A DNA stretch of 64,000 bases from Aminivibrio sp. (GCA_018057035.1 JAGPEN010000001.1:29599-93598), one strand, 5' to 3'; numbered from the stretch's first letter, positions 33,381 through 42,543 are shown. A program made the numbers and translations. Notes: generated by a model from the letters alone, not told the origin.

Positions 33381-35658
33381 ATTTCTTCTTCCACCGTTCC
33401 GCCCCAATAGCCACCTGACCGACGGAAACGCACTCGTCGTTTGGAGGGACAAGCTTGTGGAGCAGGGGATTAAGTCCCTTTTCCCAAAGGAGCTTTCGTA
33501 CCGATGCGGTCAACCTTCTGTTCTGCCAGACGCCTCCTGAAAGAGCTACATCCCTTATCCCTGTTTCTTCGGCCAGGTAGCCGCATATTTCGGCCACTCC
33601 GCGGGCAAGTCCGGTATGGACAGCGCCGGCGACAAGTTCCTTCCTCATCGTACCGCAGTTTTCCGTTACCCAGCGGACTGCCGGTCTCCAGTCTAGGATG
33701 AAGCGTCCATCCCGCCGTTCGACTGAAAAAGGAGCACTAAGCCTTCCTCCTTCCGCAATCCCTTCAAGAGCCATGGCAGCCTGCCCGTCAAAGGTAATTC
33801 TTTCGACGAGGCCGAGAAGTGCGGCAACTCCGTCGAAAAATCTTCCGCAGGACGTCGTGAGCGGAGAGATCCGGAGAACAGATAGAATCAGGGGGATCAT
33901 GTCTTTTCTGCCCGGCCAGAGTTTCTCTCCCGCTTGCAGTGCCGTTTCTTCTCCCAGGACCTCTGCGAGAAGGGAGAGCCCATACCGCCAGGGCTCCATA
34001 ACGGAGGCGTCACCTCCCGGAAGGCGGGAAGGGAGAAAGTGACCTCTCCGTGAAAAACCCGCAAAGTCGCCCACAAGGAATTCTCCCCCCCATACAGTTC
34101 CGTCCTGCCCGTATCCGGTACCGTCGAAAATCGCGCCGATGGCCGGGCCCCTGACCCCGTTTTCGAGAAGGCAGGCGGCGAGATGGGCATGATGATGCTG
34201 TACCGCCAGCTTTTCTCCCGTGAAGCCGGGGAGGTTCCCTAGAGCAGTTGCTGTAGAAAGAAACTGTGGGTGCAGATCATGGGCAAGATATTCAGGCGTG
34301 AGTTCGTACAGCGTCAGGAAGTGCTTCATGGCCCGCCCGTAATAGACCGCCGTTTCTCTCTGTTTCATGTCTCCGAGATATTGTCCCGGAAACAGCAGAT
34401 CTCCCTTGGAAACGCAAAAAGAAGACTTCATTTCCGCACCCGCTCCGAAGATTACGGGCGAATCAGCATGAAGAGCCATCGGAGCCGGAATATACCCTCT
34501 CGCTCTCCGGAGAAGGAAGTATGACCGTCCAAGGGGAGCGGCTACGGAATCATCGATGGCCATGTATATCTCCCTGTCGTGGAGCAGGAAAAAGTCAGCG
34601 ATACCGGAAAGGACTGAAAGGGCTTTCTCGTTCGAGGAAACAATAGGCTCATCTGAAAAATTGGCACTGGTCATGATCAGGGCTTTCTTTTCCTCGAGGA
34701 TGAGATGGTGGAGCGGTGAATAGGGAAGGAGAATCCCCACCGTTTTCTGTCCCGGAGCAACAAGGTCCGACAACGGGTACTCCGCTCTCCGGCAGCAGAG
34801 AACAATGGGTTTTCTCGGGGAAAGCATCAATTCCCGGGCACTTGCCGGTATGTGCGCCATTCTCTCAGCCTCTTCGATGGAAGAGGCCATCACGGCGAAA
34901 GGTTTGTCCTTTCTCCCCTTTCTCTGCCGCAGCCGGGCCACCACCTCGTCACTGAAGGGAGTGCATGCGATGTGGAACCCCCCGATACCTTTGACGGCAA
35001 TTATCCTGCCCTCATCGAGAAGGGCGGAGCATTTCCCGACGGCCTCATCGCCCCGGCAGAGAACCGTTCCCCCGCTGTCGGCCAGCCAGACAGAGGGACC
35101 GCATTCGAAGCAGGCGTTTGGCTGCGCGTGGAACCTCCTGTCGGAGGAGTCGTGATATTCCCGGCTGCAGGAAGGACACATGGCAAAAGGAGCCATCGCC
35201 GTTTTCGGCCTGTCGTAGGGAAGATCCCGTATTATCGTGTACCTGGGACCGCAGTTCGTGCAGTTGATGAAGGGGTACCTGTATCTCCTGTCGGAGGGAT
35301 CCCGCATCTCTGCGGTACAGTCTTCACAGACCGCAAGATCAGGCGGGATAAGCACGGATTGCTCTTCCTCCTTTTTGCTCCCGAGGATCCGGAACGCGGT
35401 CCCGCCCGGGCCTGACGCCGGCCGGTTCTCGAGAACGACTGCGGAAGTGATAACGGAAGCGGGAGGGTTTTCGGAGGAAAGAGACTTGAAAAAACTGTCC
35501 AAAATCTCCGGTTCGCCCGTGAGCTCGATCTCCACCCCTCCGGAAGTGTTTCTGACTGAACCGGCAAGGCCAAGCCTTTCGGCCAGCCGGGCGCAAAAAG
35601 GACGAAATCCGACACCCTGAACGATGCCGGAGACGAGAATCTTTCTATGGGAAAGCAT
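33379..35658 (-). CDS. hypF: Carbamoyltransferase HypF (hydrogenase maturation)
   Basis: HypF makes thiocarboxamide on HypE, the precursor of the cyanide ligands of [NiFe] hydrogenase. The 759-residue protein shows all domains in order: acylphosphatase (KILVSGIVQGVGFRPF, 1-95), two zinc fingers (CEDC...CTNCGPRYT and CPSC...CFECGP, about 110-190), a YrdC-like domain and the C-terminal Kae1-like domain with VQHHHAHLAACL. I chose the ATG at 35658 with GGAGG upstream. No hydrogenase or other hyp gene is in the window. Confidence 0.95.
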   Translation of the reverse strand: MLSHRKILVSGIVQGVGFRPFCARLAERLGLAGSVRNTSGGVEIELTGEPEILDSFFKSLSSENPPASVITSAVVLENRPASGPGGTAFRILGSKKEEEQSVLIPPDLAVCEDCTAEMRDPSDRRYRYPFINCTNCGPRYTIIRDLPYDRPKTAMAPFAMCPSCSREYHDSSDRRFHAQPNACFECGPSVWLADSGGTVLCRGDEAVGKCSALLDEGRIIAVKGIGGFHIACTPFSDEVVARLRQRKGRKDKPFAVMASSIEEAERMAHIPASARELMLSPRKPIVLCCRRAEYPLSDLVAPGQKTVGILLPYSPLHHLILEEKKALIMTSANFSDEPIVSSNEKALSVLSGIADFFLLHDREIYMAIDDSVAAPLGRSYFLLRRARGYIPAPMALHADSPVIFGAGAEMKSSFCVSKGDLLFPGQYLGDMKQRETAVYYGRAMKHFLTLYELTPEYLAHDLHPQFLSTATALGNLPGFTGEKLAVQHHHAHLAACLLENGVRGPAIGAIFDGTGYGQDGTVWGGEFLVGDFAGFSRRGHFLPSRLPGGDASVMEPWRYGLSLLAEVLGEETALQAGEKLWPGRKDMIPLILSVLRISPLTTSCGRFFDGVAALLGLVERITFDGQAAMALEGIAEGGRLSAPFSVERRDGRFILDWRPAVRWVTENCGTMRKELVAGAVHTGLARGVAEICGYLAEETGIRDVALSGGVWQNRRLTASVRKLLWEKGLNPLLHKLVPPNDECVSVGQVAIGAERWKKK

Positions 35659-35731
35659 TGACAAACCTCCAATCTGATTGCATTGTAATATACAAAGAAA
35701 AAGGTGCATAGTGGGACGGGGTGATGAAGCT

Positions 35732-36259
35732 ATGTCTCTTTTGGACTTCGGTCTCATCCATGTTTACATGGGCGAAGGCAAAGGAAAAACCAGCAGCGCC
35801 CTGGGACTTGTGGTCCGCATGGCAGGATGCGGCGGAAAAACCGCTTTCATCCAGTTCATGAAGGGGTGGGTGTACAGCGAAGTCCGGGGGCTCTCCTTTC
35901 TTCCCGGAGTAAAACTCATTCAGACGGGAAGGCCGGATTATATTTACCCCGGAAGCATCGATCCCGTGGATTATGCGGAAGCGGAAAAAGGGCTCCGGGC
36001 GGCCCGGCAGGTCCTGCTGTCGGGCTGTTATGACCTGGTGATCCTTGACGAAATCAATGTTGCCCTGTCTTTTGGGCTTCTTCCGCTTGGTGAAGTGGTG
36101 GACCTTCTCCGGCAAAAACCGCTCCATGTGGAAGTAGTGCTCACCGGAAGGAATCCCCCCAAGGAACTGATTGAACTCGCCGACCTGGTAACGGACATGG
36201 CCGAGGTAAAACACCCCTACAGAAAGGGAATCCTGGCCAGAAAAGGAATTGACTGCTGA
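35732..36259 (+). CDS. cobO: Corrinoid adenosyltransferase, CobA/CobO type
   Basis: This enzyme transfers the adenosyl group of ATP to cob(I)alamin or a cobinamide precursor. The 175-residue P-loop protein has YMGEGKGKTSSALG (P-loop 14-20), FMKG and the Walker B LVILDEINVAL, and ends in TDMAEVKHPYRKGILARKGID, all CobA family hallmarks. I chose the ATG at 35732 after GGGGTGAT. No other cobalamin gene is adjacent; it may serve salvage for B12-dependent amino acid mutases. Confidence 0.92.
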   Translation: MSLLDFGLIHVYMGEGKGKTSSALGLVVRMAGCGGKTAFIQFMKGWVYSEVRGLSFLPGVKLIQTGRPDYIYPGSIDPVDYAEAEKGLRAARQVLLSGCYDLVILDEINVALSFGLLPLGEVVDLLRQKPLHVEVVLTGRNPPKELIELADLVTDMAEVKHPYRKGILARKGIDC

Positions 36260-36301
36260 AAAAGCAACTGAATACATGACATATTCCGGGAGGATATCTC
36301 T

Positions 36302-38713
36302 ATGGCAAAACGAACTGTCGGGAAACAGCTTTCACTGGAACAGCTCCGAAAAAGGACCGATATCGGGTCTCTCGGCTTCACGACGACCGAGGACCTTCAG
36401 CCCCTGCAGGAATTTGTCGGCCAGAAACGGGCCGTTTCCGCCATTTCGTTCGGTCTCGAAGTGGAGAGCAAGGGGTACAACATTTTTGTCCTGGGAAACC
36501 CGGGCAGCGGCAGAACAACCTACTCCCTCGAGCGGCTCAAGGCAGCGGCGGCCAAAAGGGCCGCCCCGGACGACTGGGTTTATGTGTACAACTTTGACGA
36601 CCCTGGACAGCCCCTGGCGATAAATCTCCCGGCAGGAAAGGGGAAGGCCCTCGGCGCAGCCTTTGATGATCTTCTCGAAGAACTCAAGGTCGCCATCAGC
36701 AAGGCTTTCGAGAAGAGCCAGTACGAAGACGCCAAAGCGCAGCTGGTGAAAGAGTTCCAGGAAGAGGTCAACCAGCTCATGGAAGAAGTGAAGGGCTGGG
36801 CGGCCGAGAAGGAATTCTCCCTGAAGAGGACTCCCCAGGGATTCGTCAATATTCCCCTCACCGAAGAGGGAGGCGAGAACGGAGAAAAAATCAAGCGTGA
36901 AATCCAGCAGGAGGAGTTCGAGGCCCTTTCCGAAGAGGAGCAGAAGTCCTGGCAGAAGAAATCGGAAGAAGTCTCCCAGAAAACCCTGGACACCCTCCGG
37001 AGAATCCGCGACCTGGAGAAAGGGCTCAAGGAGCGTATCGTCAAGCTGGAGGCGGAAATCTGCAGAAACGCCATAACCCCCTATCTCCAGGACGTTAAGG
37101 AGAAATTCGGTACAACCGAAGTCCTCTGTTCATGGATCGACGACCTGACGGAAGATATCATTGACAACTTCAACATCTTCGTCGCAGCGGCGAAAGACGA
37201 AAACGCCGATATCGACTTTACCCGATATACGGTGAACGTCTTCGTCTGCAACGATCCCGAGCACGGTTCCCCCGTCATATGGGAGACAAACCCGACATAT
37301 TACAATCTCTCCGGCAAGGTAGAATATGAAAGCCGCCAGGGGTATCTGTATACCGACTTCAGAAAGATCGTCCCCGGAGCCTTCCAGAAGGCCAACGGCG
37401 GATTTCTCGTTCTGGATGCGGAGAAAGTCCTTCTTAACTTCATGTCCTGGGAAGCGCTCAAGCGGGTTCTCAGGACCGGAGAGGCGAACATCGAGAACCT
37501 TGGGGAACAGTACGGAGCGGTGCCCGTCTCTTCCCTGAGGCCCCAGCCTCTCCCAATCCGGTTTAAGGTCGTCATGGTGGGGACGCCGTATCTGTACGCC
37601 CTGCTTCAGTATTACGATCCCGAGTTCCAGAAGATGTTCAAGATCAAGGCCGATTTCGACACGGACATGCAGAGAACTCCCGAGACGGAACGGCAGATGG
37701 CCCAGTTTATCGCCACCTGCCTGAAGCGGGAGAACGGTCTTCCCTTCGACGCTTCCGGAGTGGCGGAGGTCATCGACTGGTCGAGCAGGGTAGCCGACGA
37801 CCAGGAAAGAATATCCACCGAGTTCAACAAAATTACCGAAGTCATCGTTGAATCATCGGCATGGGCAAAAGCCGACGGAGCCCCCCTCGTCACAGGTCAG
37901 CACGTACGGAAGGCCGTGGAGGAGAAGAAGTTCCGTTCGAACCTGATCCAGGAACGGATCGCCAGGGCCTACGAGGACGGGGTCATCAGGATAGACACGT
38001 CCGGGGAAATCGTCGGCCAGATCAACGGCCTCTCCGTGGTGGATCTCATGGACTACCGCTTCGGCCACCCCTCCAGGATCACCGCAAACGTCTACATGGG
38101 GCAGGAAGGCGTTGTCAACATCGAACGGGAAGTGAAGCTCACGGGACCGATCCACAACAAGGGACTGCTCATCCTGACGAGCTACCTCGGTCGGAAATAT
38201 GCCCAGGACATGCCCCTCTCCCTCTCGGCCCGCATCACCTTCGAACAGATGTACGGAGGCATCGAGGGAGACAGCGCCTCTTCAACAGAGTTGTATTGCC
38301 TTCTTTCCGCCCTTTCCGGCGTCCCCCTGAAACAGGGATTCGCCGTGACCGGTTCGGTGGACCAGTTCGGCAACATTCAGCCCATCGGCGGAGTCAACGA
38401 GAAAATCGAAGGTTTTTTCCAGTACTGCGAACACCGGGGCCTCACAGGGGAGCAGGGCGTAATAATCCCAGTCCAGAACGTCCGCCATCTCATGCTCGAG
38501 GCAAAAGTCCTGGAAGAGGTGAAGGCCGGCAGGTTCTCCGTCTTCTCCGTAACGACCATCGACGAAGGAATCGAGCTGCTGACCGGCGTTTCTCCGTCCA
38601 CCATCCACCGGAAAGTGAAAAACAGGCTGAAGAAATGGATGAAGGAAGGGGCTAAACTTAAGAAAAAATACAAGCTCGAGGCGGAAGAAGACAACAACGA
38701 TGACGAAGAGTAA
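36302..38713 (+). CDS. Lon-like ATP-dependent protease (AAA_32 family)
   Basis: An 803-residue Lon-type protease without the classical Lon N-domain. The N-terminal ATPase region has GNPGSGRTT near residues 63-71, where the Walker A lysine position is arginine. A long coiled coil covers about 120-250. The C-terminal Lon protease domain has the Ser-Lys dyad: S658 in EGDSASSTELY and K701 in GGVNEKIEGF, 43 residues apart as in Lon. The tail is acidic and basic mixed (KKKYKLEAEEDNNDDEE). Substrates are unknown. It overlaps nth by 14 bases. Confidence 0.88.
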   Translation: MAKRTVGKQLSLEQLRKRTDIGSLGFTTTEDLQPLQEFVGQKRAVSAISFGLEVESKGYNIFVLGNPGSGRTTYSLERLKAAAAKRAAPDDWVYVYNFDDPGQPLAINLPAGKGKALGAAFDDLLEELKVAISKAFEKSQYEDAKAQLVKEFQEEVNQLMEEVKGWAAEKEFSLKRTPQGFVNIPLTEEGGENGEKIKREIQQEEFEALSEEEQKSWQKKSEEVSQKTLDTLRRIRDLEKGLKERIVKLEAEICRNAITPYLQDVKEKFGTTEVLCSWIDDLTEDIIDNFNIFVAAAKDENADIDFTRYTVNVFVCNDPEHGSPVIWETNPTYYNLSGKVEYESRQGYLYTDFRKIVPGAFQKANGGFLVLDAEKVLLNFMSWEALKRVLRTGEANIENLGEQYGAVPVSSLRPQPLPIRFKVVMVGTPYLYALLQYYDPEFQKMFKIKADFDTDMQRTPETERQMAQFIATCLKRENGLPFDASGVAEVIDWSSRVADDQERISTEFNKITEVIVESSAWAKADGAPLVTGQHVRKAVEEKKFRSNLIQERIARAYEDGVIRIDTSGEIVGQINGLSVVDLMDYRFGHPSRITANVYMGQEGVVNIEREVKLTGPIHNKGLLILTSYLGRKYAQDMPLSLSARITFEQMYGGIEGDSASSTELYCLLSALSGVPLKQGFAVTGSVDQFGNIQPIGGVNEKIEGFFQYCEHRGLTGEQGVIIPVQNVRHLMLEAKVLEEVKAGRFSVFSVTTIDEGIELLTGVSPSTIHRKVKNRLKKWMKEGAKLKKKYKLEAEEDNNDDEE

Positions 38714-39395
38714 CCTTCCCCGCCCCGTTTCAATCGACAAGGTTTTTGACGGTCTGGAAAAGATGTGGGGGAATGAATCGGCTCCTCCGGACCTTGCCCA
38801 CGATGAACCCCTCGACGGGCTTCTGCTGACCCTTCTTTCCCAGAACACCAACGACCGGAACAGGGACCGGGCTTTTGCCGCCCTCAGGGCCCGTTTCCCT
38901 GAATGGGAAGTCGCCGCGGCGGCTTCCCAGGAAGACATCGCCGAATGCATCAGGCCCGCCGGGCTGTCAAGGACAAAATCGGAGAGAATGCTCCTCATCC
39001 TGGAAACGATCAGGAAAACCTTCGGAGCCTACTCGCTGAAGGAGCTCAAGCTCTGGGATGGCAGCAAGGTCAAGGAATTCCTTTCTTCGCTGCCGGGAAT
39101 CGGCGCAAAAACCATCGCCTGCGTCATGCTGTTCGATCTCGGGAAACCGGCTTTTCCTGTGGACACCCACATTGCAAGGTTCTGCAGGCGCATGGAATGG
39201 GTTTCGGAAAAGACCGCCCCGGAAGAGATGCAGATCCTCCTCGAGGAATGGGTTCCCCGGGAGCGTTTTTACGGAGGGCACATCAATATCATTGAACACG
39301 GCAGAGGCATTTGCGGTGCAAGAAAACCGGCCTGCGGGAAATGCCTCATCGCCATGCTCTGTCCCTATAGCGTAAAAAACGGGACCCTCTCATGA
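38700..39395 (+). CDS. nth: Endonuclease III-like DNA glycosylase
   Basis: An HhH-GPD base-excision glycosylase/AP lyase acting on oxidised pyrimidines. The 231-residue protein has the helix-hairpin-helix LPGIGAKTIACVML with catalytic K137, PVDTHIAR with D155, and a complete 4Fe-4S loop of cysteines at 205, 212, 215 and 221 (spacing 6-2-5). The N-terminal 20 residues are an extension. The surrounding sequence (SLKELKLWDGSKVKEFL) departs from E. coli Nth, so it could be a subfamily with different base preference. Confidence 0.88.
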   Translation: MTKSNLPRPVSIDKVFDGLEKMWGNESAPPDLAHDEPLDGLLLTLLSQNTNDRNRDRAFAALRARFPEWEVAAAASQEDIAECIRPAGLSRTKSERMLLILETIRKTFGAYSLKELKLWDGSKVKEFLSSLPGIGAKTIACVMLFDLGKPAFPVDTHIARFCRRMEWVSEKTAPEEMQILLEEWVPRERFYGGHINIIEHGRGICGARKPACGKCLIAMLCPYSVKNGTLS

Positions 39396-39411
39396 GGGTC
39401 CCGTTTTTTAC
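39372..39411. terminator. Bidirectional terminator between nth and the TrpR-family gene
   Basis: An 18-bp perfect palindrome: GTAAAAAACGGGACCCTC (39372-39389) pairs with 39394-39411 around TCAT. The A-run and T-run at the ends make it a terminator on both strands. The nth stop codon is within it. Confidence 0.95.
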
Positions 39412-39420
39412 CGGCAATTT

Positions 39421-39717
39421 TCAGGATTCTTCATTCCGCAGCCTTTCAAGCACAATTTTGTAGCCATCAGCTCCGTATTCCAGGAATTTTTTCACTCTGC
39501 TGATCGTCGCGGTGCTTGCGCCTGTCTGCTGAGCAATCTGTGGATAGGTATACCCTTCGCTCAGGAGGCGCGATACTTCAAGACGCTGGGCCAGGGCCCT
39601 GATTTCCCCTATGGTCGCCACGTCTTCGAGGAAACTGTAAATCTCCTCCGGAGTTTCGAGGGAGAGAAGCGCTTGGCAGAGCTGATCCGTTAATTTATCC
39701 TTCCATTTTTCGACCAT
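39421..39717 (-). CDS. yerC: TrpR-like YerC/YecD family transcriptional regulator
   Basis: A 98-residue all-helical DNA-binding protein of the TrpR/YerC family. The helix-turn-helix reads EGYTYPQIAQQTGASTATISRVKKF (about residues 55-79, motif split by the conserved GAS turn). Family members are predicted regulators of histidine biosynthesis genes in other bacteria (called HisR in some reconstructions). It directly follows hisC in the same operon, 20 bases apart. I chose the ATG at 39717 with GGAGG 8 bases upstream; a GTG at 39726 is in frame. Confidence 0.85.
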   Translation of the reverse strand: MVEKWKDKLTDQLCQALLSLETPEEIYSFLEDVATIGEIRALAQRLEVSRLLSEGYTYPQIAQQTGASTATISRVKKFLEYGADGYKIVLERLRNEES

Positions 39718-39737
39718 CAATGGCACCTCCTCGGCTT

Positions 39738-40772
39738 CTAAACCGTTCCGGATTTTTCCCCCACTGAAGAAAAGAAACGAAGAACTTCAGCCATTTCATC
39801 CTCTGTCCCGATCGTCAGCCTGATCCAGCATTGCCCATCACCTGTTTCCGGCGCCAGATCAAGGAACTTGAAACAAAAGCCCTCTTCCGCTGCAGAACGG
39901 ACCACACCTTCCGAAAAAGGGATCCGCAGCAAAAGGAAATTTCCGTCGCTCCTGAAAGCTTTCCATCCTTCAAGGGTATTGATCCTTTTCCGTACAAATT
40001 CCCTCAGTTTTTTCACTCTCTCGGCCGTGAAGGACGCAACCTCGGGATGATCAAGGACGACTTCCGCCACAGCTTCCGAAAAAATCCCGACATTGAAGGG
40101 GCTTCTTGTCTCTTCGAGAGCGGATGCGGCAGAAGTGCCGCAGTACGCCCATCCGAAGCGCACTCCCGCCATTCCCCATGCTTTTGAGAGCGTTTTCAGA
40201 ACAAGAACTCTGTCGGGAATCCGCTTTCCCGAAAGACCGGCCAGAAAAGAAGTCTCCGCGAATTCTCCGTATGCTTCATCAATGACAACGAAGGATTCAC
40301 TCCGGGCAATCACATCTCCGATAAAAGAAGGGGACAGGCTGACTCCGGTGGGGTTGTTCGGCGTATCGATAAGCACAAGGGCCGGCTTTTCCTTTTCAAC
40401 CGCTTCGAGAAATGATCCTTCGGGAAAAACGGGTTCATCCCTGTCCAGGCGGATTGGAAGAGTGATGTGCCTTGCCCCTGACAGCCGCGACAGTCTATAA
40501 TACTCTGAAAAAGTGGGGGAAAAGGTCAGAACTGAATCTCCGGGGCGAATAAAGCGTGAAAAAACCATTCCGAGGATTTCATCGCCGCCGTTGCCGGTCA
40601 CCACGGATTCCGAAGAAAAGCCGGCCAGATCGCCGAGCTTTCGCTTCAGGCGAAGATACCCGGGATCAGGGTACCTGTTGAACATGAGCCCGGAAATCTT
40701 TTCCATAACAGCATTCCTGATTTCACTCGGCGTCTGGAAAGGATTTTCGTTTTTGTCCAGGTATAGGGGCAT
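39738..40772 (-). CDS. hisC: Histidinol-phosphate aminotransferase
   Basis: HisC transfers an amino group between glutamate and imidazole-acetol phosphate. The 344-residue PLP aminotransferase has YLDKNENPF at its start, DTPNNPTG near 136-143, VIDEAYGEF and the PLP lysine K197 in KTLSKAWGMAGVRFG. It is the only histidine gene here, in an operon with a YerC/HisR-type regulator, which strengthens the histidine assignment against other aminotransferases. AGGAG precedes the ATG. Confidence 0.88.
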   Translation of the reverse strand: MPLYLDKNENPFQTPSEIRNAVMEKISGLMFNRYPDPGYLRLKRKLGDLAGFSSESVVTGNGGDEILGMVFSRFIRPGDSVLTFSPTFSEYYRLSRLSGARHITLPIRLDRDEPVFPEGSFLEAVEKEKPALVLIDTPNNPTGVSLSPSFIGDVIARSESFVVIDEAYGEFAETSFLAGLSGKRIPDRVLVLKTLSKAWGMAGVRFGWAYCGTSAASALEETRSPFNVGIFSEAVAEVVLDHPEVASFTAERVKKLREFVRKRINTLEGWKAFRSDGNFLLLRIPFSEGVVRSAAEEGFCFKFLDLAPETGDGQCWIRLTIGTEDEMAEVLRFFSSVGEKSGTV

Positions 40773-40784
40773 AATGCTGTCTCC

Positions 40785-40803
40785 TAAAGTGTTGAAAACT
40801 TTA
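40785..40803. promoter_or_regulatory. Palindrome at the hisC promoter, candidate operator
   Basis: TAAAGTGTTGAAAACTTTA is a 19-base near-perfect palindrome (8 of 9 pairs). It begins at the -10-like TATGAT (minus strand, 40803-40808) and lies 13 bases before the hisC start. Binding by the adjacent TrpR-family regulator is an inference. Confidence 0.55.
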
Positions 40804-40963
40804 TCATATTACATTGTGCATTTATTGAAGTCTTTCGCAGTCTAGCATGGTGGTGCGTCAATGTCAATTGTGAAGAAAGCCGGAAACCCTGAGGCAGGCC
40901 AAAGGATTCACGGAAGAGAGCGGGGATGCCAGGGTATTCATCCTATTTTTGGAGGTAGAGGAA

Positions 40964-42187
40964 GTGAATTCCGTCAAACTCATACCGGTCGAACTGTTAT
41001 TCGATGAGGAAGGAACCATTGCGGCGGACGTGGTTTCCTCTTCGTCGGCGCTGCTCCTCCCTGCCGGTCTCCACCTTCAGTCGCTCAGGAAAACCCACCC
41101 TGGGGCACTTGATCTGCTTCGAAAGCACGGAATTACCCAAATCCCAATCAAAAAATCAGTCTTTTGCACCATCGAGGACTTTAGAATCCTTCTTCACCGT
41201 GTCCAGCCCCCAGTCTCCCTCCTGAATCCTCTTGCGGCCCAGGTCGCGGCTCACCAGATGGAAGTGGTGTACTCCCACATCCGAAACAAGGCAGTTCGGG
41301 AAAAGGGAATCCGTTCGCTGCTCACCCTCGGGAACACTCTGTGCAGGCAGGTGAAAAAAACATCCCAGGTCACCCTTTCTCTCGGGGAAGACGCCGAGCG
41401 AAAACCAACCCCCTTTCTTCACGGAATCAATGTTTCTCTTCTCTCTGGACACATTGCGGGCAGGCTTTTCCCCCTGTGGCCTGGATTTATCGAGTCCGTT
41501 ACGGTTGCGGGCCTTCTGCACGATATCGGAAAATCGTTTTTTCTCCCCTTTGCCGGAGAGCGGGGCAAAAAAGCTGCAGGAGCTGACAGGCAGGCCATCC
41601 ACACACACCCCCTTCTCGGGGAAGCCCTTTTACGGGATGCCGGCGTCACGAGACAGGATGTGCTCTCGGCAGTCCGTTCACATCACGAATCCTGGGACGG
41701 TTCGGGATACCCCGACGGTCTCAGGGGAGAAGCCATTCCCGTCGGTGCCAGGATCGTGGGGGTAGCGGATTTTTTTGAGAATCTTGTCTCCGCGTGCGAT
41801 TCCAGGGAAAGAAAAAGAAGCGACCAGGCCGTATCGTCACTCCTTGCAACTGCGAACGGCCGGTTCGACAAATTTATCGTTCGGGCTCTCCTGGCCTCGG
41901 TAGGGCTCTTCCCGCCCGGCGCAGTGGTGGAATTGTCTGACGGACGCAGGGGAGTGGTTCTGGAATCAAAAGAGCGGGACTTGATCCGCCCGAGGGTGCT
42001 GCTGGTGACAGGAGAAGAAAGCAGAACGGACGCCATTCCGGTAGTGATCGACCTGAAAAGTGCGGGAAACCTATTTATCCGGCAGGTGTACGATGATTAC
42101 GGCAAGATGACAGTACCCCCGCTGAGAAGAGAAGGACGGTCAGGCGTCCTTTTCCGGAAATACCACGCACCGAGTGCAATGGGGTAA
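40964..42187 (+). CDS. HD-GYP domain protein, probable c-di-GMP phosphodiesterase
   Basis: A 407-residue protein with an N-terminal regulatory region of about 110 residues, unrecognised, and an HD-GYP domain. The metal and catalytic motifs are present: HDIGK (186-190), HTHPLLGE (213-220) and HHESWDGSGYPDGLRGE (240-256). The later DxxDAL-type motif reads DFFENL, a departure. A C-terminal beta-rich domain (about 325-400) follows. No signal peptide is seen. HD-GYP proteins hydrolyse c-di-GMP. I chose the GTG at 40964 with GGAGG 8 bases upstream. Confidence 0.85.
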   Translation: MNSVKLIPVELLFDEEGTIAADVVSSSSALLLPAGLHLQSLRKTHPGALDLLRKHGITQIPIKKSVFCTIEDFRILLHRVQPPVSLLNPLAAQVAAHQMEVVYSHIRNKAVREKGIRSLLTLGNTLCRQVKKTSQVTLSLGEDAERKPTPFLHGINVSLLSGHIAGRLFPLWPGFIESVTVAGLLHDIGKSFFLPFAGERGKKAAGADRQAIHTHPLLGEALLRDAGVTRQDVLSAVRSHHESWDGSGYPDGLRGEAIPVGARIVGVADFFENLVSACDSRERKRSDQAVSSLLATANGRFDKFIVRALLASVGLFPPGAVVELSDGRRGVVLESKERDLIRPRVLLVTGEESRTDAIPVVIDLKSAGNLFIRQVYDDYGKMTVPPLRREGRSGVLFRKYHAPSAMG

Positions 42188-42242
42188 ACTCTTCATTTTT
42201 TGAAGAAAAGAGTCTTCGATCGAAAAAACACCCCTGATCTGC

Positions 42243-42272
42243 TTGACGAAACAAGGGGGGGTGCTCTATAAT
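42243..42272 (+). promoter_or_regulatory. Promoter of the Leu-fMet-Met tRNA cluster
   Basis: TTGACG (42243-42248) and a perfect TATAAT (42267-42272) are 18 bases apart. The discriminator (GCCC) is GC-rich, as in stringently controlled stable-RNA promoters. The first tRNA begins 12 bases later. Confidence 0.82.
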
Positions 42273-42284
42273 GCCCTAGTGCTG

Positions 42285-42371
42285 GCCGGGCTGGCGGAAT
42301 GGGTAGACGCACGGGACTTAAAATCCTGTGGACGAAGGTCCGTGCGGGTTCGAGTCCCGCGTCCGGCACCA
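42285..42371 (+). tRNA. tRNA-Leu (anticodon TAA)
   Basis: Class II tRNA with a long variable arm (GTGGACGAAGGTCC region), acceptor GCCGGGC paired with GTCCGGC, and encoded CCA. The anticodon loop reads CTTAAAA, anticodon TAA. The T-arm GCGGGTTCGAGTCCCGC is canonical. Confidence 0.95.
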
Positions 42372-42384
42372 GGAAAGCGAATAT

Positions 42385-42461
<77 letters not shown>

Positions 42462-42466
42462 TTTTT

Positions 42467-42543
42467 GGCGGTGTAGCTCAGATGGCTAGAGCATGCGGTT
42501 CATACCCGCAGTGTCACTGGTTCGATTCCAGTCACCGCCACCA
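42467..42543 (+). tRNA. tRNA-Met, elongator (anticodon CAT)
   Basis: Acceptor GGCGGTG pairs with CACCGCC, discriminator A, encoded CCA. The anticodon loop TTCATAC carries CAT. Its GGCGG acceptor favours elongator Met over the lysidine-modified Ile tRNA, but the two cannot be fully separated by eye. It would be the substrate of TmcAL encoded at 8139. Confidence 0.88.
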
